A DNA stretch of 64,000 nucleotides from CAYNZV01 sp965217095 (GTDB lineage: Bacteria > Latescibacterota > UBA2968 > UBA8231), in NCBI GenBank assembly GCA_965217095.1, contig OZ244235.1, forward strand, positions 3,472,001 to 3,536,000. The letters are read 5' to 3'. A program made the translations under genes and the position numbers. The notes below the pieces were generated by a model. It was given only the letters and a program-made list of their open reading frames with translations. It was not told the origin of the DNA and searched no databases. Below, piece after piece: positions 38,047 to 48,173 of the stretch; within the stretch, counting starts at the first letter, position 1; every line of letters starts with the position of its first letter.

Positions 38047-38622
38047 ATGAAACCCGTACATGTCGCCCTTGGCAGTGCGATCCTCACTGCCGCCCTCGGC
38101 TGCGGTCCCCGAACTTTCGACCTGGCGCCGTCTTCGGCACAGAACGCTGTCAAAGACGCGCCGGAATGGATGATCGAGGTACCCCGGCACGACAACCACC
38201 TGGTGGCATCGGCAACAGCCACGTCCCGGGATTTCCAGGTCGCTATAGAAAAGGCGCGAACGCTTGCCGAAACGGATATCGCCCGACAGCTGGGTGCGCA
38301 TGTATCTAGCCTGACCAGGCAGTTTCAGGAAGAAGCCGGCCTGGGGGCGGACTCCCAACTGCTGACCGAGTTCCTGTCCGTGACGAAGGCTGTCGTCGAT
38401 GAGAATCTTGTCGGTGCTCGCGTCGCCGAGCGCAAGCTGATCACCGAGGGCAACATCTATCGTGCCTATGTGTTGATGCAGCTTCCCGTCGGCGATGCCA
38501 ACCGGGCGCTGATGCAGAACCTGCGAGCGTCCAAAACGCTCTTCGTTCGGCTCCGTGCCACGCAGGCCTACGCCGACCTTGAAAACGAGCTGCGGCATTC
38601 CCGCACGACTGCTTCGGACTGA
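38047..38622 (+). CDS. LPP20-like outer-membrane lipoprotein
   Basis: A 191-residue predicted lipoprotein. Signal sequence with lipobox (AILTAALGC, Cys about 18). The mature part contains APEWMIEVPR and ATSRDFQVAIEKARTLAETDIARQLG, typical of LPP20-domain proteins. ATG 38047 follows AAGGAGG at the right distance; an upstream in-frame ATG at 38011 lacks one. It is the first of three envelope genes. Probably anchored in the outer membrane, exact role unknown. Confidence 0.8.
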   Translation: MKPVHVALGSAILTAALGCGPRTFDLAPSSAQNAVKDAPEWMIEVPRHDNHLVASATATSRDFQVAIEKARTLAETDIARQLGAHVSSLTRQFQEEAGLGADSQLLTEFLSVTKAVVDENLVGARVAERKLITEGNIYRAYVLMQLPVGDANRALMQNLRASKTLFVRLRATQAYADLENELRHSRTTASD

Positions 38623-38632
38623 GATTTCCGTC

Positions 38633-39959
38633 ATGACCCCGGTGCCGACCCTCAATCTCTTCTCTATGCGCGCGACTGCGTTGCGCCTGACCTTCGCAGT
38701 CTGTGCAATGCATGCGGCCGACGCGTCCGCCGACTCGCTGTCTCCCGCGTGGGTACGCGAGCGTCTGGATCCGGTGGGTTTCCTTGTCGGAATCGGGGCC
38801 GCGATCATGGCCAATCCGTCGACGAACACGTCACAGACAGCACACAACCGCGCGTTGACCCGCGCCCTCCACGACATTGCCACCCAACTCGGCGTGCACG
38901 TAACTGCGACAACGGCCATTCAGGTGCTCGAAGATGGGCTCGGCGTTCACGAAAACTTCGAGCGTGAGACCCACCTGTATTCCACTGCCGAGCTCGAAGG
39001 CGCGGAAATCGTCGATACCTGGGTCGGCAATGATACCTGTTGGGTTTACGCCCGCCTCGACAAGGTTGAGCTCGACCGGCGCCGGCGTGCTCGACTTGAC
39101 AACTTGCGGAAACGCTACGACGAACTGATGGAGGACCTCCGCCACGCCACGCTTTCCCGAGCCCTGGCTAGCGGCATGAACGCCCTCGAGCTGATCGCGG
39201 CTCGGTCGGGCGCACCGCGGTTTGACGATGACGAGCAACTGATTCGGCGCCAGATGGTGTTGGCGGCACTGCGACGGCGACTCTCGAGCCTGCGGCTGCA
39301 GCCGCTGTCAACGGGCTTGCCAGCCGTGTCCGGCACTCAGCTGTCCGTTGCCGTCGAGGGTGCCTGCGCCGATGCGGCCAGCTTGTGCGCTCAAGGCCTT
39401 CCCGTGCGCTGGTCATTCGCCACCGGTAGCGGCGAGCTCACCCCGGTGACCTGGACCGACGATCACGGCCGCGCCAGCACGCGCATACGGCAACTCGACG
39501 CGTCGGCGGACGATCCGACGATCGTGGCCATCGTTGACCTCAATGCCTTCTCGCAAACGGCGCCGACATCACAAGTCAGTGCAGCCGAACACCTGCCGAC
39601 GCCACGGACGGTGGTCGTCTTGTCGCGTCCTCGGATAACAGCGCAACTGAGGTGGGATATACGTCCCGCCATCGGAGGAGCTGCCGCCGACTTCCTCGCA
39701 GTTGCGGTGGCCGAGTTGGCACCGTGCGGCATAGATATAGTCACCGGCGAGGACGGCCACGTACAGCTGGAATTAAATGTGAGCGTGCGTCGCCGTCGAG
39801 CGCAGAGGTGAACACCTGTTTCGCGCTGGCGCTCCCGGTCTTAAGGGAGCTGGAACGACCGCCCAGGATGCCATGACATCGGCCTTCGAAGCGGCCGGAA
39901 GTCTGCTGCACGAAGCTGCGGGGGCGGCCCACCGTCGCCTGATCGCATGTCGTCTCTAA
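38633..39959 (+). pseudogene. LPP20-like secreted protein, frameshifted near the 3' end
   Basis: From ATG 38633 the product has a signal peptide (about LTFAVCAMHAADASA) and an LPP20/DUF-like N-terminal domain (TAHNRALTRALHDIATQLG, EGAEIVDTWVGNDTCWVYARL), similar in pattern to the gene before it. An immunoglobulin-like middle (VRWSFATGSGELTPVTWTD) and a C-terminal domain follow. The frame stops at 39809-39811, but another frame continues with good coding sequence (GLKGAGTTAQDAMTSAFEAA, then AHRRLIACRL) to TAA 39957-39959, pointing to a one-base shift at about 39805. Loss of only about 50 residues may leave a partly functional protein. Confidence 0.7.
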
Positions 39960-40006
39960 CCCTGGCGGAACCCTGGCGGCAAGAGCTGCCGTGGCCTGCC
40001 AACATC

Positions 40007-40012
40007 AGGAGG
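40007..40012 (+). promoter_or_regulatory. Ribosome binding site orphaned by IS insertion
   Basis: AGGAGG sits nine bases before ATG 40021, an ideal distance. That ATG and the next two codons are identical to the first three codons of the gene at 41163, and the IS1595 element lies in between. This was therefore the ribosome binding site of the 41163 gene. It now drives only a short chimeric peptide into the IS. Confidence 0.8.
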
Positions 40013-40029
40013 ATCACATTATGAAACGT

Positions 40030-41162
40030 TGGGGGCATCCATTTAACCGGAGTTACCATATGTTCAGTGCATGGCGTATCCTCGCGCTGGCAAGCACTAC
40101 CCGGGCTCGGTTGGCGAGTTTCAAGCCTGGTTTCGAACCGATGCGGACTGCCTGGACTACCTCGAATGGCTGCGGTGGCCCGACGGCTTCGTCTGTCCGA
40201 GTTGCGGCCACGAAGGCGGTTGGCGCTTGGGCGATGGCCGCTTCATGTGTCCGGCGTGTTCGACACGCAGTTCGGTGACGGCCGGTACGATCTTCGATCG
40301 GACGCGGACACCCTTGACGATATGGTACACCGCCTGCTGGCTGTTCGCCACCGGTAAAGACGGGATCTCGGCGTTGAGCTTGAAGCGAGTACTGGAGATC
40401 AGCTCCTACCAGACTGCCTGGGCCATGCTGCACCGCCTGCGGTCGGTGTTGGTACGTCCCGGTCGGGATCTGCTGAGCGGGACGGTACAGGTGGACGAGA
40501 CCTACATCGGCGGCGCCGAGCCTGGGCTGGCCGGTGGCCGCGCTAGGGGCAAGAAGGTGCTGACCGGTATCGCAGTTGAGGTTCATGAGCCGAGAGGATT
40601 GGGGCGGTGCCGCATGTCGCCACTGGCCGATGCCTCTGCCGAGACCTTGCACGCGTTCGTGATGGATCACGTCGAGCCGGGCTCGACGATCATCACCGAC
40701 GGGTGGCCCGCTTATCAGGGACTGGCTCAGCTCGGCTACGAGCACGATCGGCGCAGCCAGGGCGCGGCCCGCGCTCGGGGCGATGATCCCAACAAGCTGT
40801 TGCCCGCCGTGCACCGCGTTGTCTCACTGGCCAAGCGGTGGCTGCTGGGAACGCATCAAGGGGCCGCCGACAGTACCCACATGAGCCACTACCTCAACGA
40901 GTTCGTGTTCCGCTTCAATCGCCGCCGCTCCCGCAGCCGCGGCATGGTGTTTTATCGCGTGCTCGAGCTGGCCGTGGCCCACGAGCCGATGCGTTTCCAG
41001 GATCTCATTGCCAGCCGACGGCCGAGGAAGCTGCCCCCCGAGCCGCCCAAACGGCGAGGGCATCCCACGAGCCTGGAACGCCCAGGGGCAAACCGGCCGT
41101 GGCGGTCGGCGGCCGAACACTGATGGGGGTCGCGACGCACTCCGGTTAAATGGATACCCCCA
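40030..41162 (+). mobile_element. IS1595-family insertion sequence
   Basis: An 1133-bp element with 24-bp terminal inverted repeats that differ at one position (left 40030-40053, TGGGGGCATCCATTTAACCG; right 41139-41162). It is flanked by a perfect direct repeat ATGAAACGT (40021-40029 and 41163-41171), nine bases by this delimitation. It carries one intact transposase. The insertion is in codon 3 of the downstream gene, and the right-hand duplication recreates its ATG. Confidence 0.92.
40071..41123 (+). CDS. IS1595-family transposase
   Basis: 350 residues, intact. An N-terminal zinc ribbon (FVCPSCGHEGGW, RFMCPACSTRSSVTAGTIF) is followed by the DDE/DDN-type nuclease core: VQVDETYIGG (first Asp), TIITDGWPAYQGLA (second Asp) and THMSHYLNEFVFRFNRR, with the conserved YLNEF/FRFNRR region. 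It is the only gene in the element, so the copy may be active. Confidence 0.93.
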   Translation: MAYPRAGKHYPGSVGEFQAWFRTDADCLDYLEWLRWPDGFVCPSCGHEGGWRLGDGRFMCPACSTRSSVTAGTIFDRTRTPLTIWYTACWLFATGKDGISALSLKRVLEISSYQTAWAMLHRLRSVLVRPGRDLLSGTVQVDETYIGGAEPGLAGGRARGKKVLTGIAVEVHEPRGLGRCRMSPLADASAETLHAFVMDHVEPGSTIITDGWPAYQGLAQLGYEHDRRSQGAARARGDDPNKLLPAVHRVVSLAKRWLLGTHQGAADSTHMSHYLNEFVFRFNRRRSRSRGMVFYRVLELAVAHEPMRFQDLIASRRPRKLPPEPPKRRGHPTSLERPGANRPWRSAAEH

Positions 41163-43649
41163 ATGAAACGTTTAAACGTGCTGGTTTGCCTCGCGGTTTT
41201 GTCAGCCATCGTTGGTTCGACTCACCTCTATGCCGACGCCACTGGGCGCGCCGTGATGACTTCCGAACCACCTAGGGAACCACACAATCTCTTCCAGATG
41301 CCTACAGGTAGCGTCGTCAACTCGATGGACATGGAGGTCTCCGGGCGCGGCGTCCTTTTCACCGATGACGGGAAGCCCGCGGTCCTGGCCGTCCTTGGCC
41401 TGGGTGACATCGCGCAGATGGAGGTCGGCGGCCTTGCAATCGCCACCAGCATGCAAAAGAAAAACAAGCTCACGGCCGTGCCCAGCGCCGGGCTCAAAGT
41501 ACATGTGCCGCTGGGTCGGTTCGCGCGCGGTGTAGCCGCTTCGTTTCAGAGGTCAGGCTCGCACACCTATGTCGTCGATGGCGTCAGTTGGGACGCCCGC
41601 GTCGGCGAGTTCCATACTGTCGCCACCTTCGCCAACCACGCAGCGGACGAGGTCGAATCGATGCGAGCCGGCTGGAATGGCGTCAAGATCCAAGCGCATT
41701 TGGGTGCAAAGTATGTCGATGCTCGATTGAAGAGTGAGGATGGCATCGGAGTAACAGAGCGCGAGGGCACCTTCTGGCGCCCAATCGCCGGGTTCGAGGT
41801 TTGGCGGGATGACGCGCGCGCACGGGTCATCGCCGAACTCAATTGGATAACAGAGTTCGACGATACCAATGGTGGCTCCATCGAACTGATCCGCGTCATC
41901 AACGGAGGAGTGCGGTTCTTCTTTTCCAAGCACGTGACCTTCGACATCGGCTTCCGCCAACAGGGCAACGACGACGGCATCGCTGAATCGGCGTTCAAAC
42001 CAAGGCGACCTTTCATCTTCCAATCCACTCGCTCCGCGACCGTGTCGTGGGCAACTGACACCTCTGCAGCCGCCTTGCGATTCGGGAAGGAGGAGGATCT
42101 GGAAACAAGCCGACCGTGCATGCTGCTGGTGACGCTGTCAGCAGTTTTTCTCGGCGCCACTGTGCTATCCGCGAAGACCAGCGCCTTCTTGCGCCTCGAC
42201 GGGGAGGAAAGTCTCATGGCCATTATAACCGAGCCGCTACTGGCTGTCCTGGCTGATGAGGCGGATCTTGAAATCGTCAATGGCGACGCCGCCGAGGGCG
42301 GCAAGCTCGTACTGACTTGCAGGGTGCGTCGCAGCGGCTATCGGATTACCGCTCGAATCGTAGACGCCGAAGACCGGAGCGTCATCACCCTACCATCGCT
42401 GACCGGGAGGGAGGACGAGATCTTTGAGGTCATCGACCAGCTCGGCCAGCGCCTGGCCGATGCAGTAAGCAGCGGGGATAGTGACAAACACAGGGTGGCA
42501 GTTCTCGACTTTGGCAATGATGCCGGCGCCGACAGCGAACCGCTTGCCAGCGGCCTGCCGGACATGCTGACAATGGTAATGCGACAGGGTTCGCAGTTGA
42601 CACTACTCGAGCGCGGTGACATCAGACGCGAAGTTCAGCATTCACGGAGTCCTTCGCATCTGTCGGCGGATGCAGCAGCCGAGTTGAGCGGGTGGCTTGG
42701 CGCCGACGTTGCCGTTACGGGCATTCTTACAGATCTGCTCGACATACAGCTTGAGGTGACCAACGCCGAGGGCAAGCTGCTCGAAAGCGCTCGTCGAATC
42801 GGCCCCCGGACTGCGCTGGTCGACTTGATGGCCCGGCTCGCCTCGGACCTCGGCCCTGATCTGGATTCAGGAATCCCGGGCAACCGGATGGTCGCCATTC
42901 TCCCTTTCGCCAACCACGGCGAAGACCGCTTCGATGCGCTCGTTCGCGGACTGCCGGATATGCTCACAACAACCCTTGGGCAGGCGGCGAAGCTAACCGT
43001 CATCGAGCGCGTTCAGATCGACAACGCTCTGCGCAACTTCAATCTGGAAATGAGTGGTCCCATCGACTCTGAAACCGTGGTCCAGGTCGGCGCCTGGTTG
43101 GGCGCCGATGCTATCATCCTTGGCAGTTTTCTTCGATTCGGACGCGTGTTCCGACTTGATGCTCGCATGATCGACGCCAAGACGGGCGAAGTCATGATCG
43201 CGCAGAGTGCTCGTGGCGGAGAAGACGAGGTTCTCGCGATGGTCGACAGCTTGGGGCGGCAGTTGCAGCAACGCTTCGACGAGAAGGAGACAACTGACAA
43301 CGTCGGCATGGGTAGCCTGCGCGTGGCCTTCCGCACGGTGAAGTCGGAAATGGGCGAGCGCCCTCTATACAACCACATCTGCAAGATGTATGTGGACGGT
43401 GACTTCGTTGGCTTGAGCCCGATCGTCGTCGATGTAGACAAGTGGACGACCCTGTTCGATAAGAATCTACGCCGCGGCCCCCACCGGGTGCAGATCGTAC
43501 ACGGCTACGTGCGGGACGGTGCCTGGGACGGCCCGATGCCGAAGCAACCGCGACAGTTCCATCCCACTGTCGAATCCGGCGGGATGACGACGGTCAAATA
43601 CACATTCGATGTCGGGTGGTTCAGTGACAGCTACGTCTACGAACCCTAA
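41163..43649 (+). CDS. Outer-membrane-protein-like domain fused to two CsgG/FlgO-like domains
   Basis: 828 residues. An N-terminal signal peptide (LVCLAVLSAIVGSTHLYADA) is followed by about 290 residues that look like a beta-barrel or adhesin-like envelope domain. At about 320 there is a second signal-like stretch (MLLVTLSAVFLGATVLSA), with AAGGAGGAGG 23-30 bases upstream. Two CsgG/FlgO-like modules then follow (VAVLDFGNDAGADSEPLASG; VAILPFANHGEDRFDALVRG, LTVIERVQIDNALR, LGADAIILGSFLRFG), then a C-terminal domain. This suggests two originally separate genes now read as one. The start codon is regenerated by the IS1595 duplication but has lost its ribosome binding site, so expression is doubtful. 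It probably forms an envelope complex with the two LPP20-like genes upstream. Confidence 0.75.
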   Translation: MKRLNVLVCLAVLSAIVGSTHLYADATGRAVMTSEPPREPHNLFQMPTGSVVNSMDMEVSGRGVLFTDDGKPAVLAVLGLGDIAQMEVGGLAIATSMQKKNKLTAVPSAGLKVHVPLGRFARGVAASFQRSGSHTYVVDGVSWDARVGEFHTVATFANHAADEVESMRAGWNGVKIQAHLGAKYVDARLKSEDGIGVTEREGTFWRPIAGFEVWRDDARARVIAELNWITEFDDTNGGSIELIRVINGGVRFFFSKHVTFDIGFRQQGNDDGIAESAFKPRRPFIFQSTRSATVSWATDTSAAALRFGKEEDLETSRPCMLLVTLSAVFLGATVLSAKTSAFLRLDGEESLMAIITEPLLAVLADEADLEIVNGDAAEGGKLVLTCRVRRSGYRITARIVDAEDRSVITLPSLTGREDEIFEVIDQLGQRLADAVSSGDSDKHRVAVLDFGNDAGADSEPLASGLPDMLTMVMRQGSQLTLLERGDIRREVQHSRSPSHLSADAAAELSGWLGADVAVTGILTDLLDIQLEVTNAEGKLLESARRIGPRTALVDLMARLASDLGPDLDSGIPGNRMVAILPFANHGEDRFDALVRGLPDMLTTTLGQAAKLTVIERVQIDNALRNFNLEMSGPIDSETVVQVGAWLGADAIILGSFLRFGRVFRLDARMIDAKTGEVMIAQSARGGEDEVLAMVDSLGRQLQQRFDEKETTDNVGMGSLRVAFRTVKSEMGERPLYNHICKMYVDGDFVGLSPIVVDVDKWTTLFDKNLRRGPHRVQIVHGYVRDGAWDGPMPKQPRQFHPTVESGGMTTVKYTFDVGWFSDSYVYEP

Positions 43650-43929
43650 TGGTAGCGATCGGTTCGGGCGCGCGATGTAGTGATGATCTTTCGTGTGGCT
43701 TACCAATCTCCGCCAGTCCCTCCTTTTGGATTTTGTCAGTGGCGCCGCCTGCCAGAATCTCGGACCGCGGCAACACCGAAGTCGTCCAGTAACAATTGGC
43801 GGTCAGCGATCGGTAGGTCGAAACCCCGTTCGCCAGGTGTCACCGAAGCGTTCATGGGTTTCCAAACCGGAGCGAGGGAAACCGAGGGCCACACTCCGAG
43901 CGGCGGGACATCGATCCGCAGAGTTCCTG
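43650..43929. other. Convergent intergenic region
   Basis: About 280 bases lie between the CsgG-like gene and the convergent sialidase gene. No gene, RNA or clear terminator hairpin was recognised. Confidence 0.35.
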
Positions 43930-44667
43930 CTATATCTGGACGCTCAGCCGATGAGTCCGGATACGGCCCTGAACTTCTTCGATCGCCCAGTGAGTTGCCA
44001 GCACCTCGTTGTTGTCCAGGCGCAGGAGTGAGCCTTGACCGAATTTGAGGTTCTCCCCCATGGTCGAATATGCCGCCACTTTCATCGGGGGGGCGTTGCC
44101 CCAGATCCTGGCTTCCTTTACGACGCGCCAGCGGTCATCGGACAGGTCGACAATTCTCACATACAACCCGATATCCTCCCCTTCACGTTGACAGTGAATC
44201 GTTAGAAGGATGTCGTCTGCCCAGTGCATCAGGTCCGAGGCTTGTCCCCAGACGCCGGTGTCGATGGGTTCGGACCAGGTCGCTCCGCCATCGTGCGACA
44301 CCGTGATGTGATTCGGCAGGTTCGTCCCCTTTACGTGATCCATCATCCACACCAAGGAGACGATGCGATCGTCCTGCATTTCGCACAGTCTTGGCTCCGA
44401 GGGCGCATAGCGTCCGGCCGGATCCTCGAAGAAGCTGGTCCGGTCGTCCCAGGTTTCGCCGTTGTCCTCGCTGCGAAACAGAGCTCCGACGGCGCCGCCT
44501 GGATTGCTGCCGTCCCACATGGGGAACAACGACCCGGCTCCCAGTAAAACCCCGCTGCGCAATTGAATCGCAGGTCCGGACTGTTCGATCAATTCGGTGC
44601 GTGTCCGGGGCATTACTCTTGGATGCGACCAGGTGTGCCCTTGATCGAGTACGTCAATTGCGGCCAT
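43930..44667 (-). CDS. Sialidase (BNR/Asp-box) family protein, short
   Basis: 245 residues with two clear Asp-boxes (SEDNGETW, SHDGGATW), plus GHTWSHPR at the N-terminus as a third, decayed one. The pattern fits a partial six-bladed sialidase-like propeller; family members are usually 350 residues or more. AGGAGG lies six bases before ATG 44667, so the start looks genuine even though the first blade seems incomplete. No signal peptide. It may be a short sialidase-like hydrolase or a truncated one. The sialidase remnant at 5.9 kb is a relative. Confidence 0.7.
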   Translation of the reverse strand: MAAIDVLDQGHTWSHPRVMPRTRTELIEQSGPAIQLRSGVLLGAGSLFPMWDGSNPGGAVGALFRSEDNGETWDDRTSFFEDPAGRYAPSEPRLCEMQDDRIVSLVWMMDHVKGTNLPNHITVSHDGGATWSEPIDTGVWGQASDLMHWADDILLTIHCQREGEDIGLYVRIVDLSDDRWRVVKEARIWGNAPPMKVAAYSTMGENLKFGQGSLLRLDNNEVLATHWAIEEVQGRIRTHRLSVQI

Positions 44668-44719
44668 GCCTGCCTCCTAGTTTGATCGTTTCTCCGAACA
44701 CTATTAGTGACGCGGCGGG

Positions 44720-47700
44720 CTACCCGGACGTCGGGGTAGCACGTATTTCTGCATGTGGCCACCTTCGTCGCGCATAGGCGATCACCGGCAGGATCAAGGG
44801 CGCCAGTCCGAACGCCATCAACGCAACACCGTTTATCTGATAGAAAGCATCCGCGGTCTGCATCAAGCTCCAACCCGACCCAATCAGGTCGTCCGCCCAA
44901 AAGTAGATTACATAGGCCAGCAGGTTGAAACGCACCAGCCACACGATCAGAAAGACCGTCACCGCCAGTAGGACGAGGTTGAACCCGCCCCGAACGCCAA
45001 AGTGGTAGAGGTCCTCTGCGGATCCCACCGATCTCACTACCTGTACCGCGGCAATTCCAAAAATCAGCGCCCAACCTCGCTTCAGAGTCCGCTGCCAGAT
45101 CAGGAAAACTCCCAGAAATGCGACTAGCGTTAGCACTCCACTGAAGGCGGCGCCTAGCCCATCCAGGAGGGGTAGATAGCCATTCAGATGCGGTGGAGAT
45201 AGATGCTCGGGCCTCAGGTATTCAGACAACCACTGATATCGCAGGAAAAGTTGCAGCTTCTGCATACCGGCAACAGATAACATCAGAACGGCAGCCAGCA
45301 GCACGGTGTCGAGAAGGAGCCTAGACCTATCGGCGGGCAATCTCAGCAATCGAAGCCAGCCAGCAGGTTCCATCTCCTGTCTGTGCAGCTGCCGGAACAG
45401 TGCAAAAGCCAGAGCCGAGATTACCGCGGCGGCCAGTCCTAGAAACGCCACCTGCAGCAAAAGACCGACCGCCTGGAGACCTAAGAACGCCACCAGCGAC
45501 TCACTCGTATCGTAGCCACGAAAGAATTCAGGGAGTTCGTTGATCCAAGCGATCAGCTGCAGTACTCCTGTCAAAACACCGATACGCACTGGGAGGCGCC
45601 AGGTAACCCCCCCCTTCCGCGAAACCCGGAGGAAGTAGATGCCCCCCAGGACCAGAGTGGCCGAAATGAGAACGACCAAGAATATGGCGGGAACTACGTC
45701 TTTTATATCGCGCTGTTGAAGCTTGCGAAGAAACTCTTCGGGGGCCTTGTACTCCCTGCGCACCTCGCCAATCTGCTCTCCCTGCAGGCGCGTTGTTGTG
45801 CGAAACTCGCCATCGGCAACCTTTCGATCAATCCGCTCCCAGACGAAGTGGTGGTCCATCCGTTGCTCGCGCTTCTCCGACCGCACCTCCAACACCTTGT
45901 ACGTAGAGTGGTCGGCAACCTTGAGTCCGAATCAGTCCTCGACAAATCGCTGGACTCGTTTCTGGGCCGCCTCGGGTTCCAACTCGGGACCAGCGCGACT
46001 CTCGGCGATCTTGTGATTGAAAAGCACAACTTCACCCGAGGCGTTCACCCCCACCTCGATCTCCTCCTCTTCCTCGGGTTTGAACCAGCGCACGTGCCAG
46101 AGCCAGGGGTCGGACTCCCTAGATGCCAGGGTGTCGGCGCGGGCTACGGGGGCATGCCGCACCAGGTGCACATACTGGTCCGACCCCAGACTGCTTTCAA
46201 ACCATGCCGTTCGACGAAAGCCTTGCAGGTCGATGCTGAGGTCGCGACAGAACTCCTCGGCGACTTCGACGGCGTTCGATCGCGAGACAGAAAGCTCGAG
46301 TGTTCGCTCCCCAAACTGGACGACCGGAAGCCCGACGAGCAGACCGACCCCAGCCAGCGCGAACAAGGCACCGATCACCCACTTGCGGTGGTCCACCAGG
46401 TAGGCCTCGTACCCTTTTCGCGCGTGAGCCGTCTCTTGCACCGTCTCGACGACAGATCGTGCCGGGGGGATCTCTTCGCCGGCCCCCTCGTCCATCTCCT
46501 CTTCCGCTTGCCGATAGCGCCCGGTCACGAGTCCGAACAGGGCCGGAATAGCAGGCACCAGAAGCGCGCCTACCACGATGGCACCCGAGACCTGGAAATA
46601 AAGGCTGGATGAATTCAGCATCGGATAAGCGCCCAAGAAGGCGTTGTAGACATAGTGAGAAACCACTGTCGTCCAGATGCCGAAGCGGAGAAACACAACC
46701 CCCAACAGGATTCCCACGAGAGAAAGTTCGATTCCACGAGTGTAGATCGGTTCCACAGGATAGTTCGAATGGAGGAACCCCCAAACGATCGCCGGAAGCA
46801 AGACCGCAATCCACCGCCGCCCGAGCCATTTTATCAACAGGGAGATGGCCAGCAGCCTGAAGAAAAACTCCTCCATGGTCGCGGCGACCAGACCTACTAG
46901 GAGTGGATAGATCCACGGGAGGACGGTGCTGAAGGTGTTGTCGTAGTCTGCGACAAGCGGAAGCCCGCACCGGGATAGGCGCGGCCGGAGCCCAGATGCC
47001 GAAGTAGCGTGAACCTATGATGTAAAACAGGGTCACGAATCCCAGCTGCGTGAACCCGAGACCGTAACCAACTAAGATCGAGCGCATGAAACCGCCCGAG
47101 AAGACCCGCTTGAGCTCAAGTTTACCGAACGGACTGCGCCGTCCAGCGAAAAGCACCTCCGCACCGATGGCGCCGCCCGAAGTGCCTGCGAGGCAGATGA
47201 TACCTCCAGTGAAAGCGACTCCGATGAGCCCCATACCCAAGACGAATACAATGAAGGAGCTGTAGGTCTGGGTGGCGTCGTAGCCATAGCGGATCAAGGG
47301 TAGGGAGTTCACCTGCCCAACTGCAGACGCGATCAGCACCACCCCACCCACGATGAGCCCGGCTTTCCACTGGAGTGTTCCTTCTCGGTACTTTTGTACC
47401 AGCACTACTAGCATCATGGCACCAAGAACAAACCAGAAAACGGAGGCTACGCTGGTCAGCAGCTCTGCTCTGGAGCTCTGCTCTGGAGCGAACCTCTTTG
47501 TGGTGCCGGCTGAAGGTCTCGGGCACTTTGAGGTGCTCCTTGAAAGAGCCAACACGATCCCCCTGGATTACGACCTCGACCCGGTAGTGTCCGTCCTCTC
47601 CCGCCTCAAAACCCTTCTTCCGGTAGGTAATGTGTGATCGGTCCGAGCTTTGCGCTCTTCGCTTGAGCGTTCGATTGGTAAATAATCAGTCAGGTTAAGA

Positions 47701-48173
47701 CCTAGTGTGTCCTGAAGAAATTGTTCCGCTATCGGCGCAGCTTGCTCTTGAGCCAGGGTTGCCCCTTCCGCTGATTCGAGTACCAGGTGTTGGAAGCCGA
47801 CAATACGTCCACCCGGATCGAGACTGACCTGCAGTTCCTCCTTTTCCAGCGGTTTGAACCACCGCACCTTCCAAAACCAGATCGACAGCCATTCTCGCGC
47901 CAACCGATTGGTCTGTTCCAATCCCAACGTCTGCTCCAGGAAGATTTGCCCTTCGCCATCGTGGGAGAACACCTGAGCTGTCATGTATTCATCAGTCTGG
48001 TAACCCGCCTTTTCGACGTATTCCTGCGCGCGTTCAAACACCTCTTCTCGATTTAGTTTGAAATCGAGGGAAGCACTGGGGAATGCCACCTCCTGATAAC
48101 GAATGCAAGCTCCCAGTCCAATGGCACCGAGAACAATGGATATTAAGATCCAAGCAAGATCATGTCGGCTCAT
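44720..48173 (-). pseudogene. Giant CPBP intramembrane protease-like gene with duplicated halves, multiply broken
   Basis: From ATG 48173 the coding sequence can be followed for about 3.4 kb across several frames. The order is: a membrane anchor; a PepSY-like domain ending near WFKPLEKEELQVSLDPGG; four to five membrane helices (GLIVGGVVLIASAVGQVNSL); then a CPBP protease domain with EEFFFR, FLHSNYP and SHYVYNAFL. A second PepSY-like domain (WFKPEEEEEIEVGVNASGE) and a second helical bundle (WRLPVRIGVLTGVLQLIAWI) lacking the catalytic motifs complete it. Breaks: frameshift at about 47630, a 13-bp tandem duplication at 47461-47486, frameshift at about 46970, and TGA at 45932-45934. An intact ancestor would be about 1150 residues. 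CPBP enzymes are membrane glutamic proteases. Function is lost here. Confidence 0.75.
47461..47486. repeat. 13-bp tandem duplication causing a frameshift
   Basis: AGCTCTGCTCTGG occurs twice in immediate succession. Removing one copy restores the minus-strand frame from EVRSRAEL directly to LTSVASVFWFVLG, so the duplication is the lesion. Confidence 0.9.

Noticed and set aside
37927..38919. 330-codon minus-strand frame opposite the LPP20-like genes
   Set aside because: Antisense shadow. The plus strand has a lipoprotein signal, a Shine-Dalgarno site and conserved domain features.
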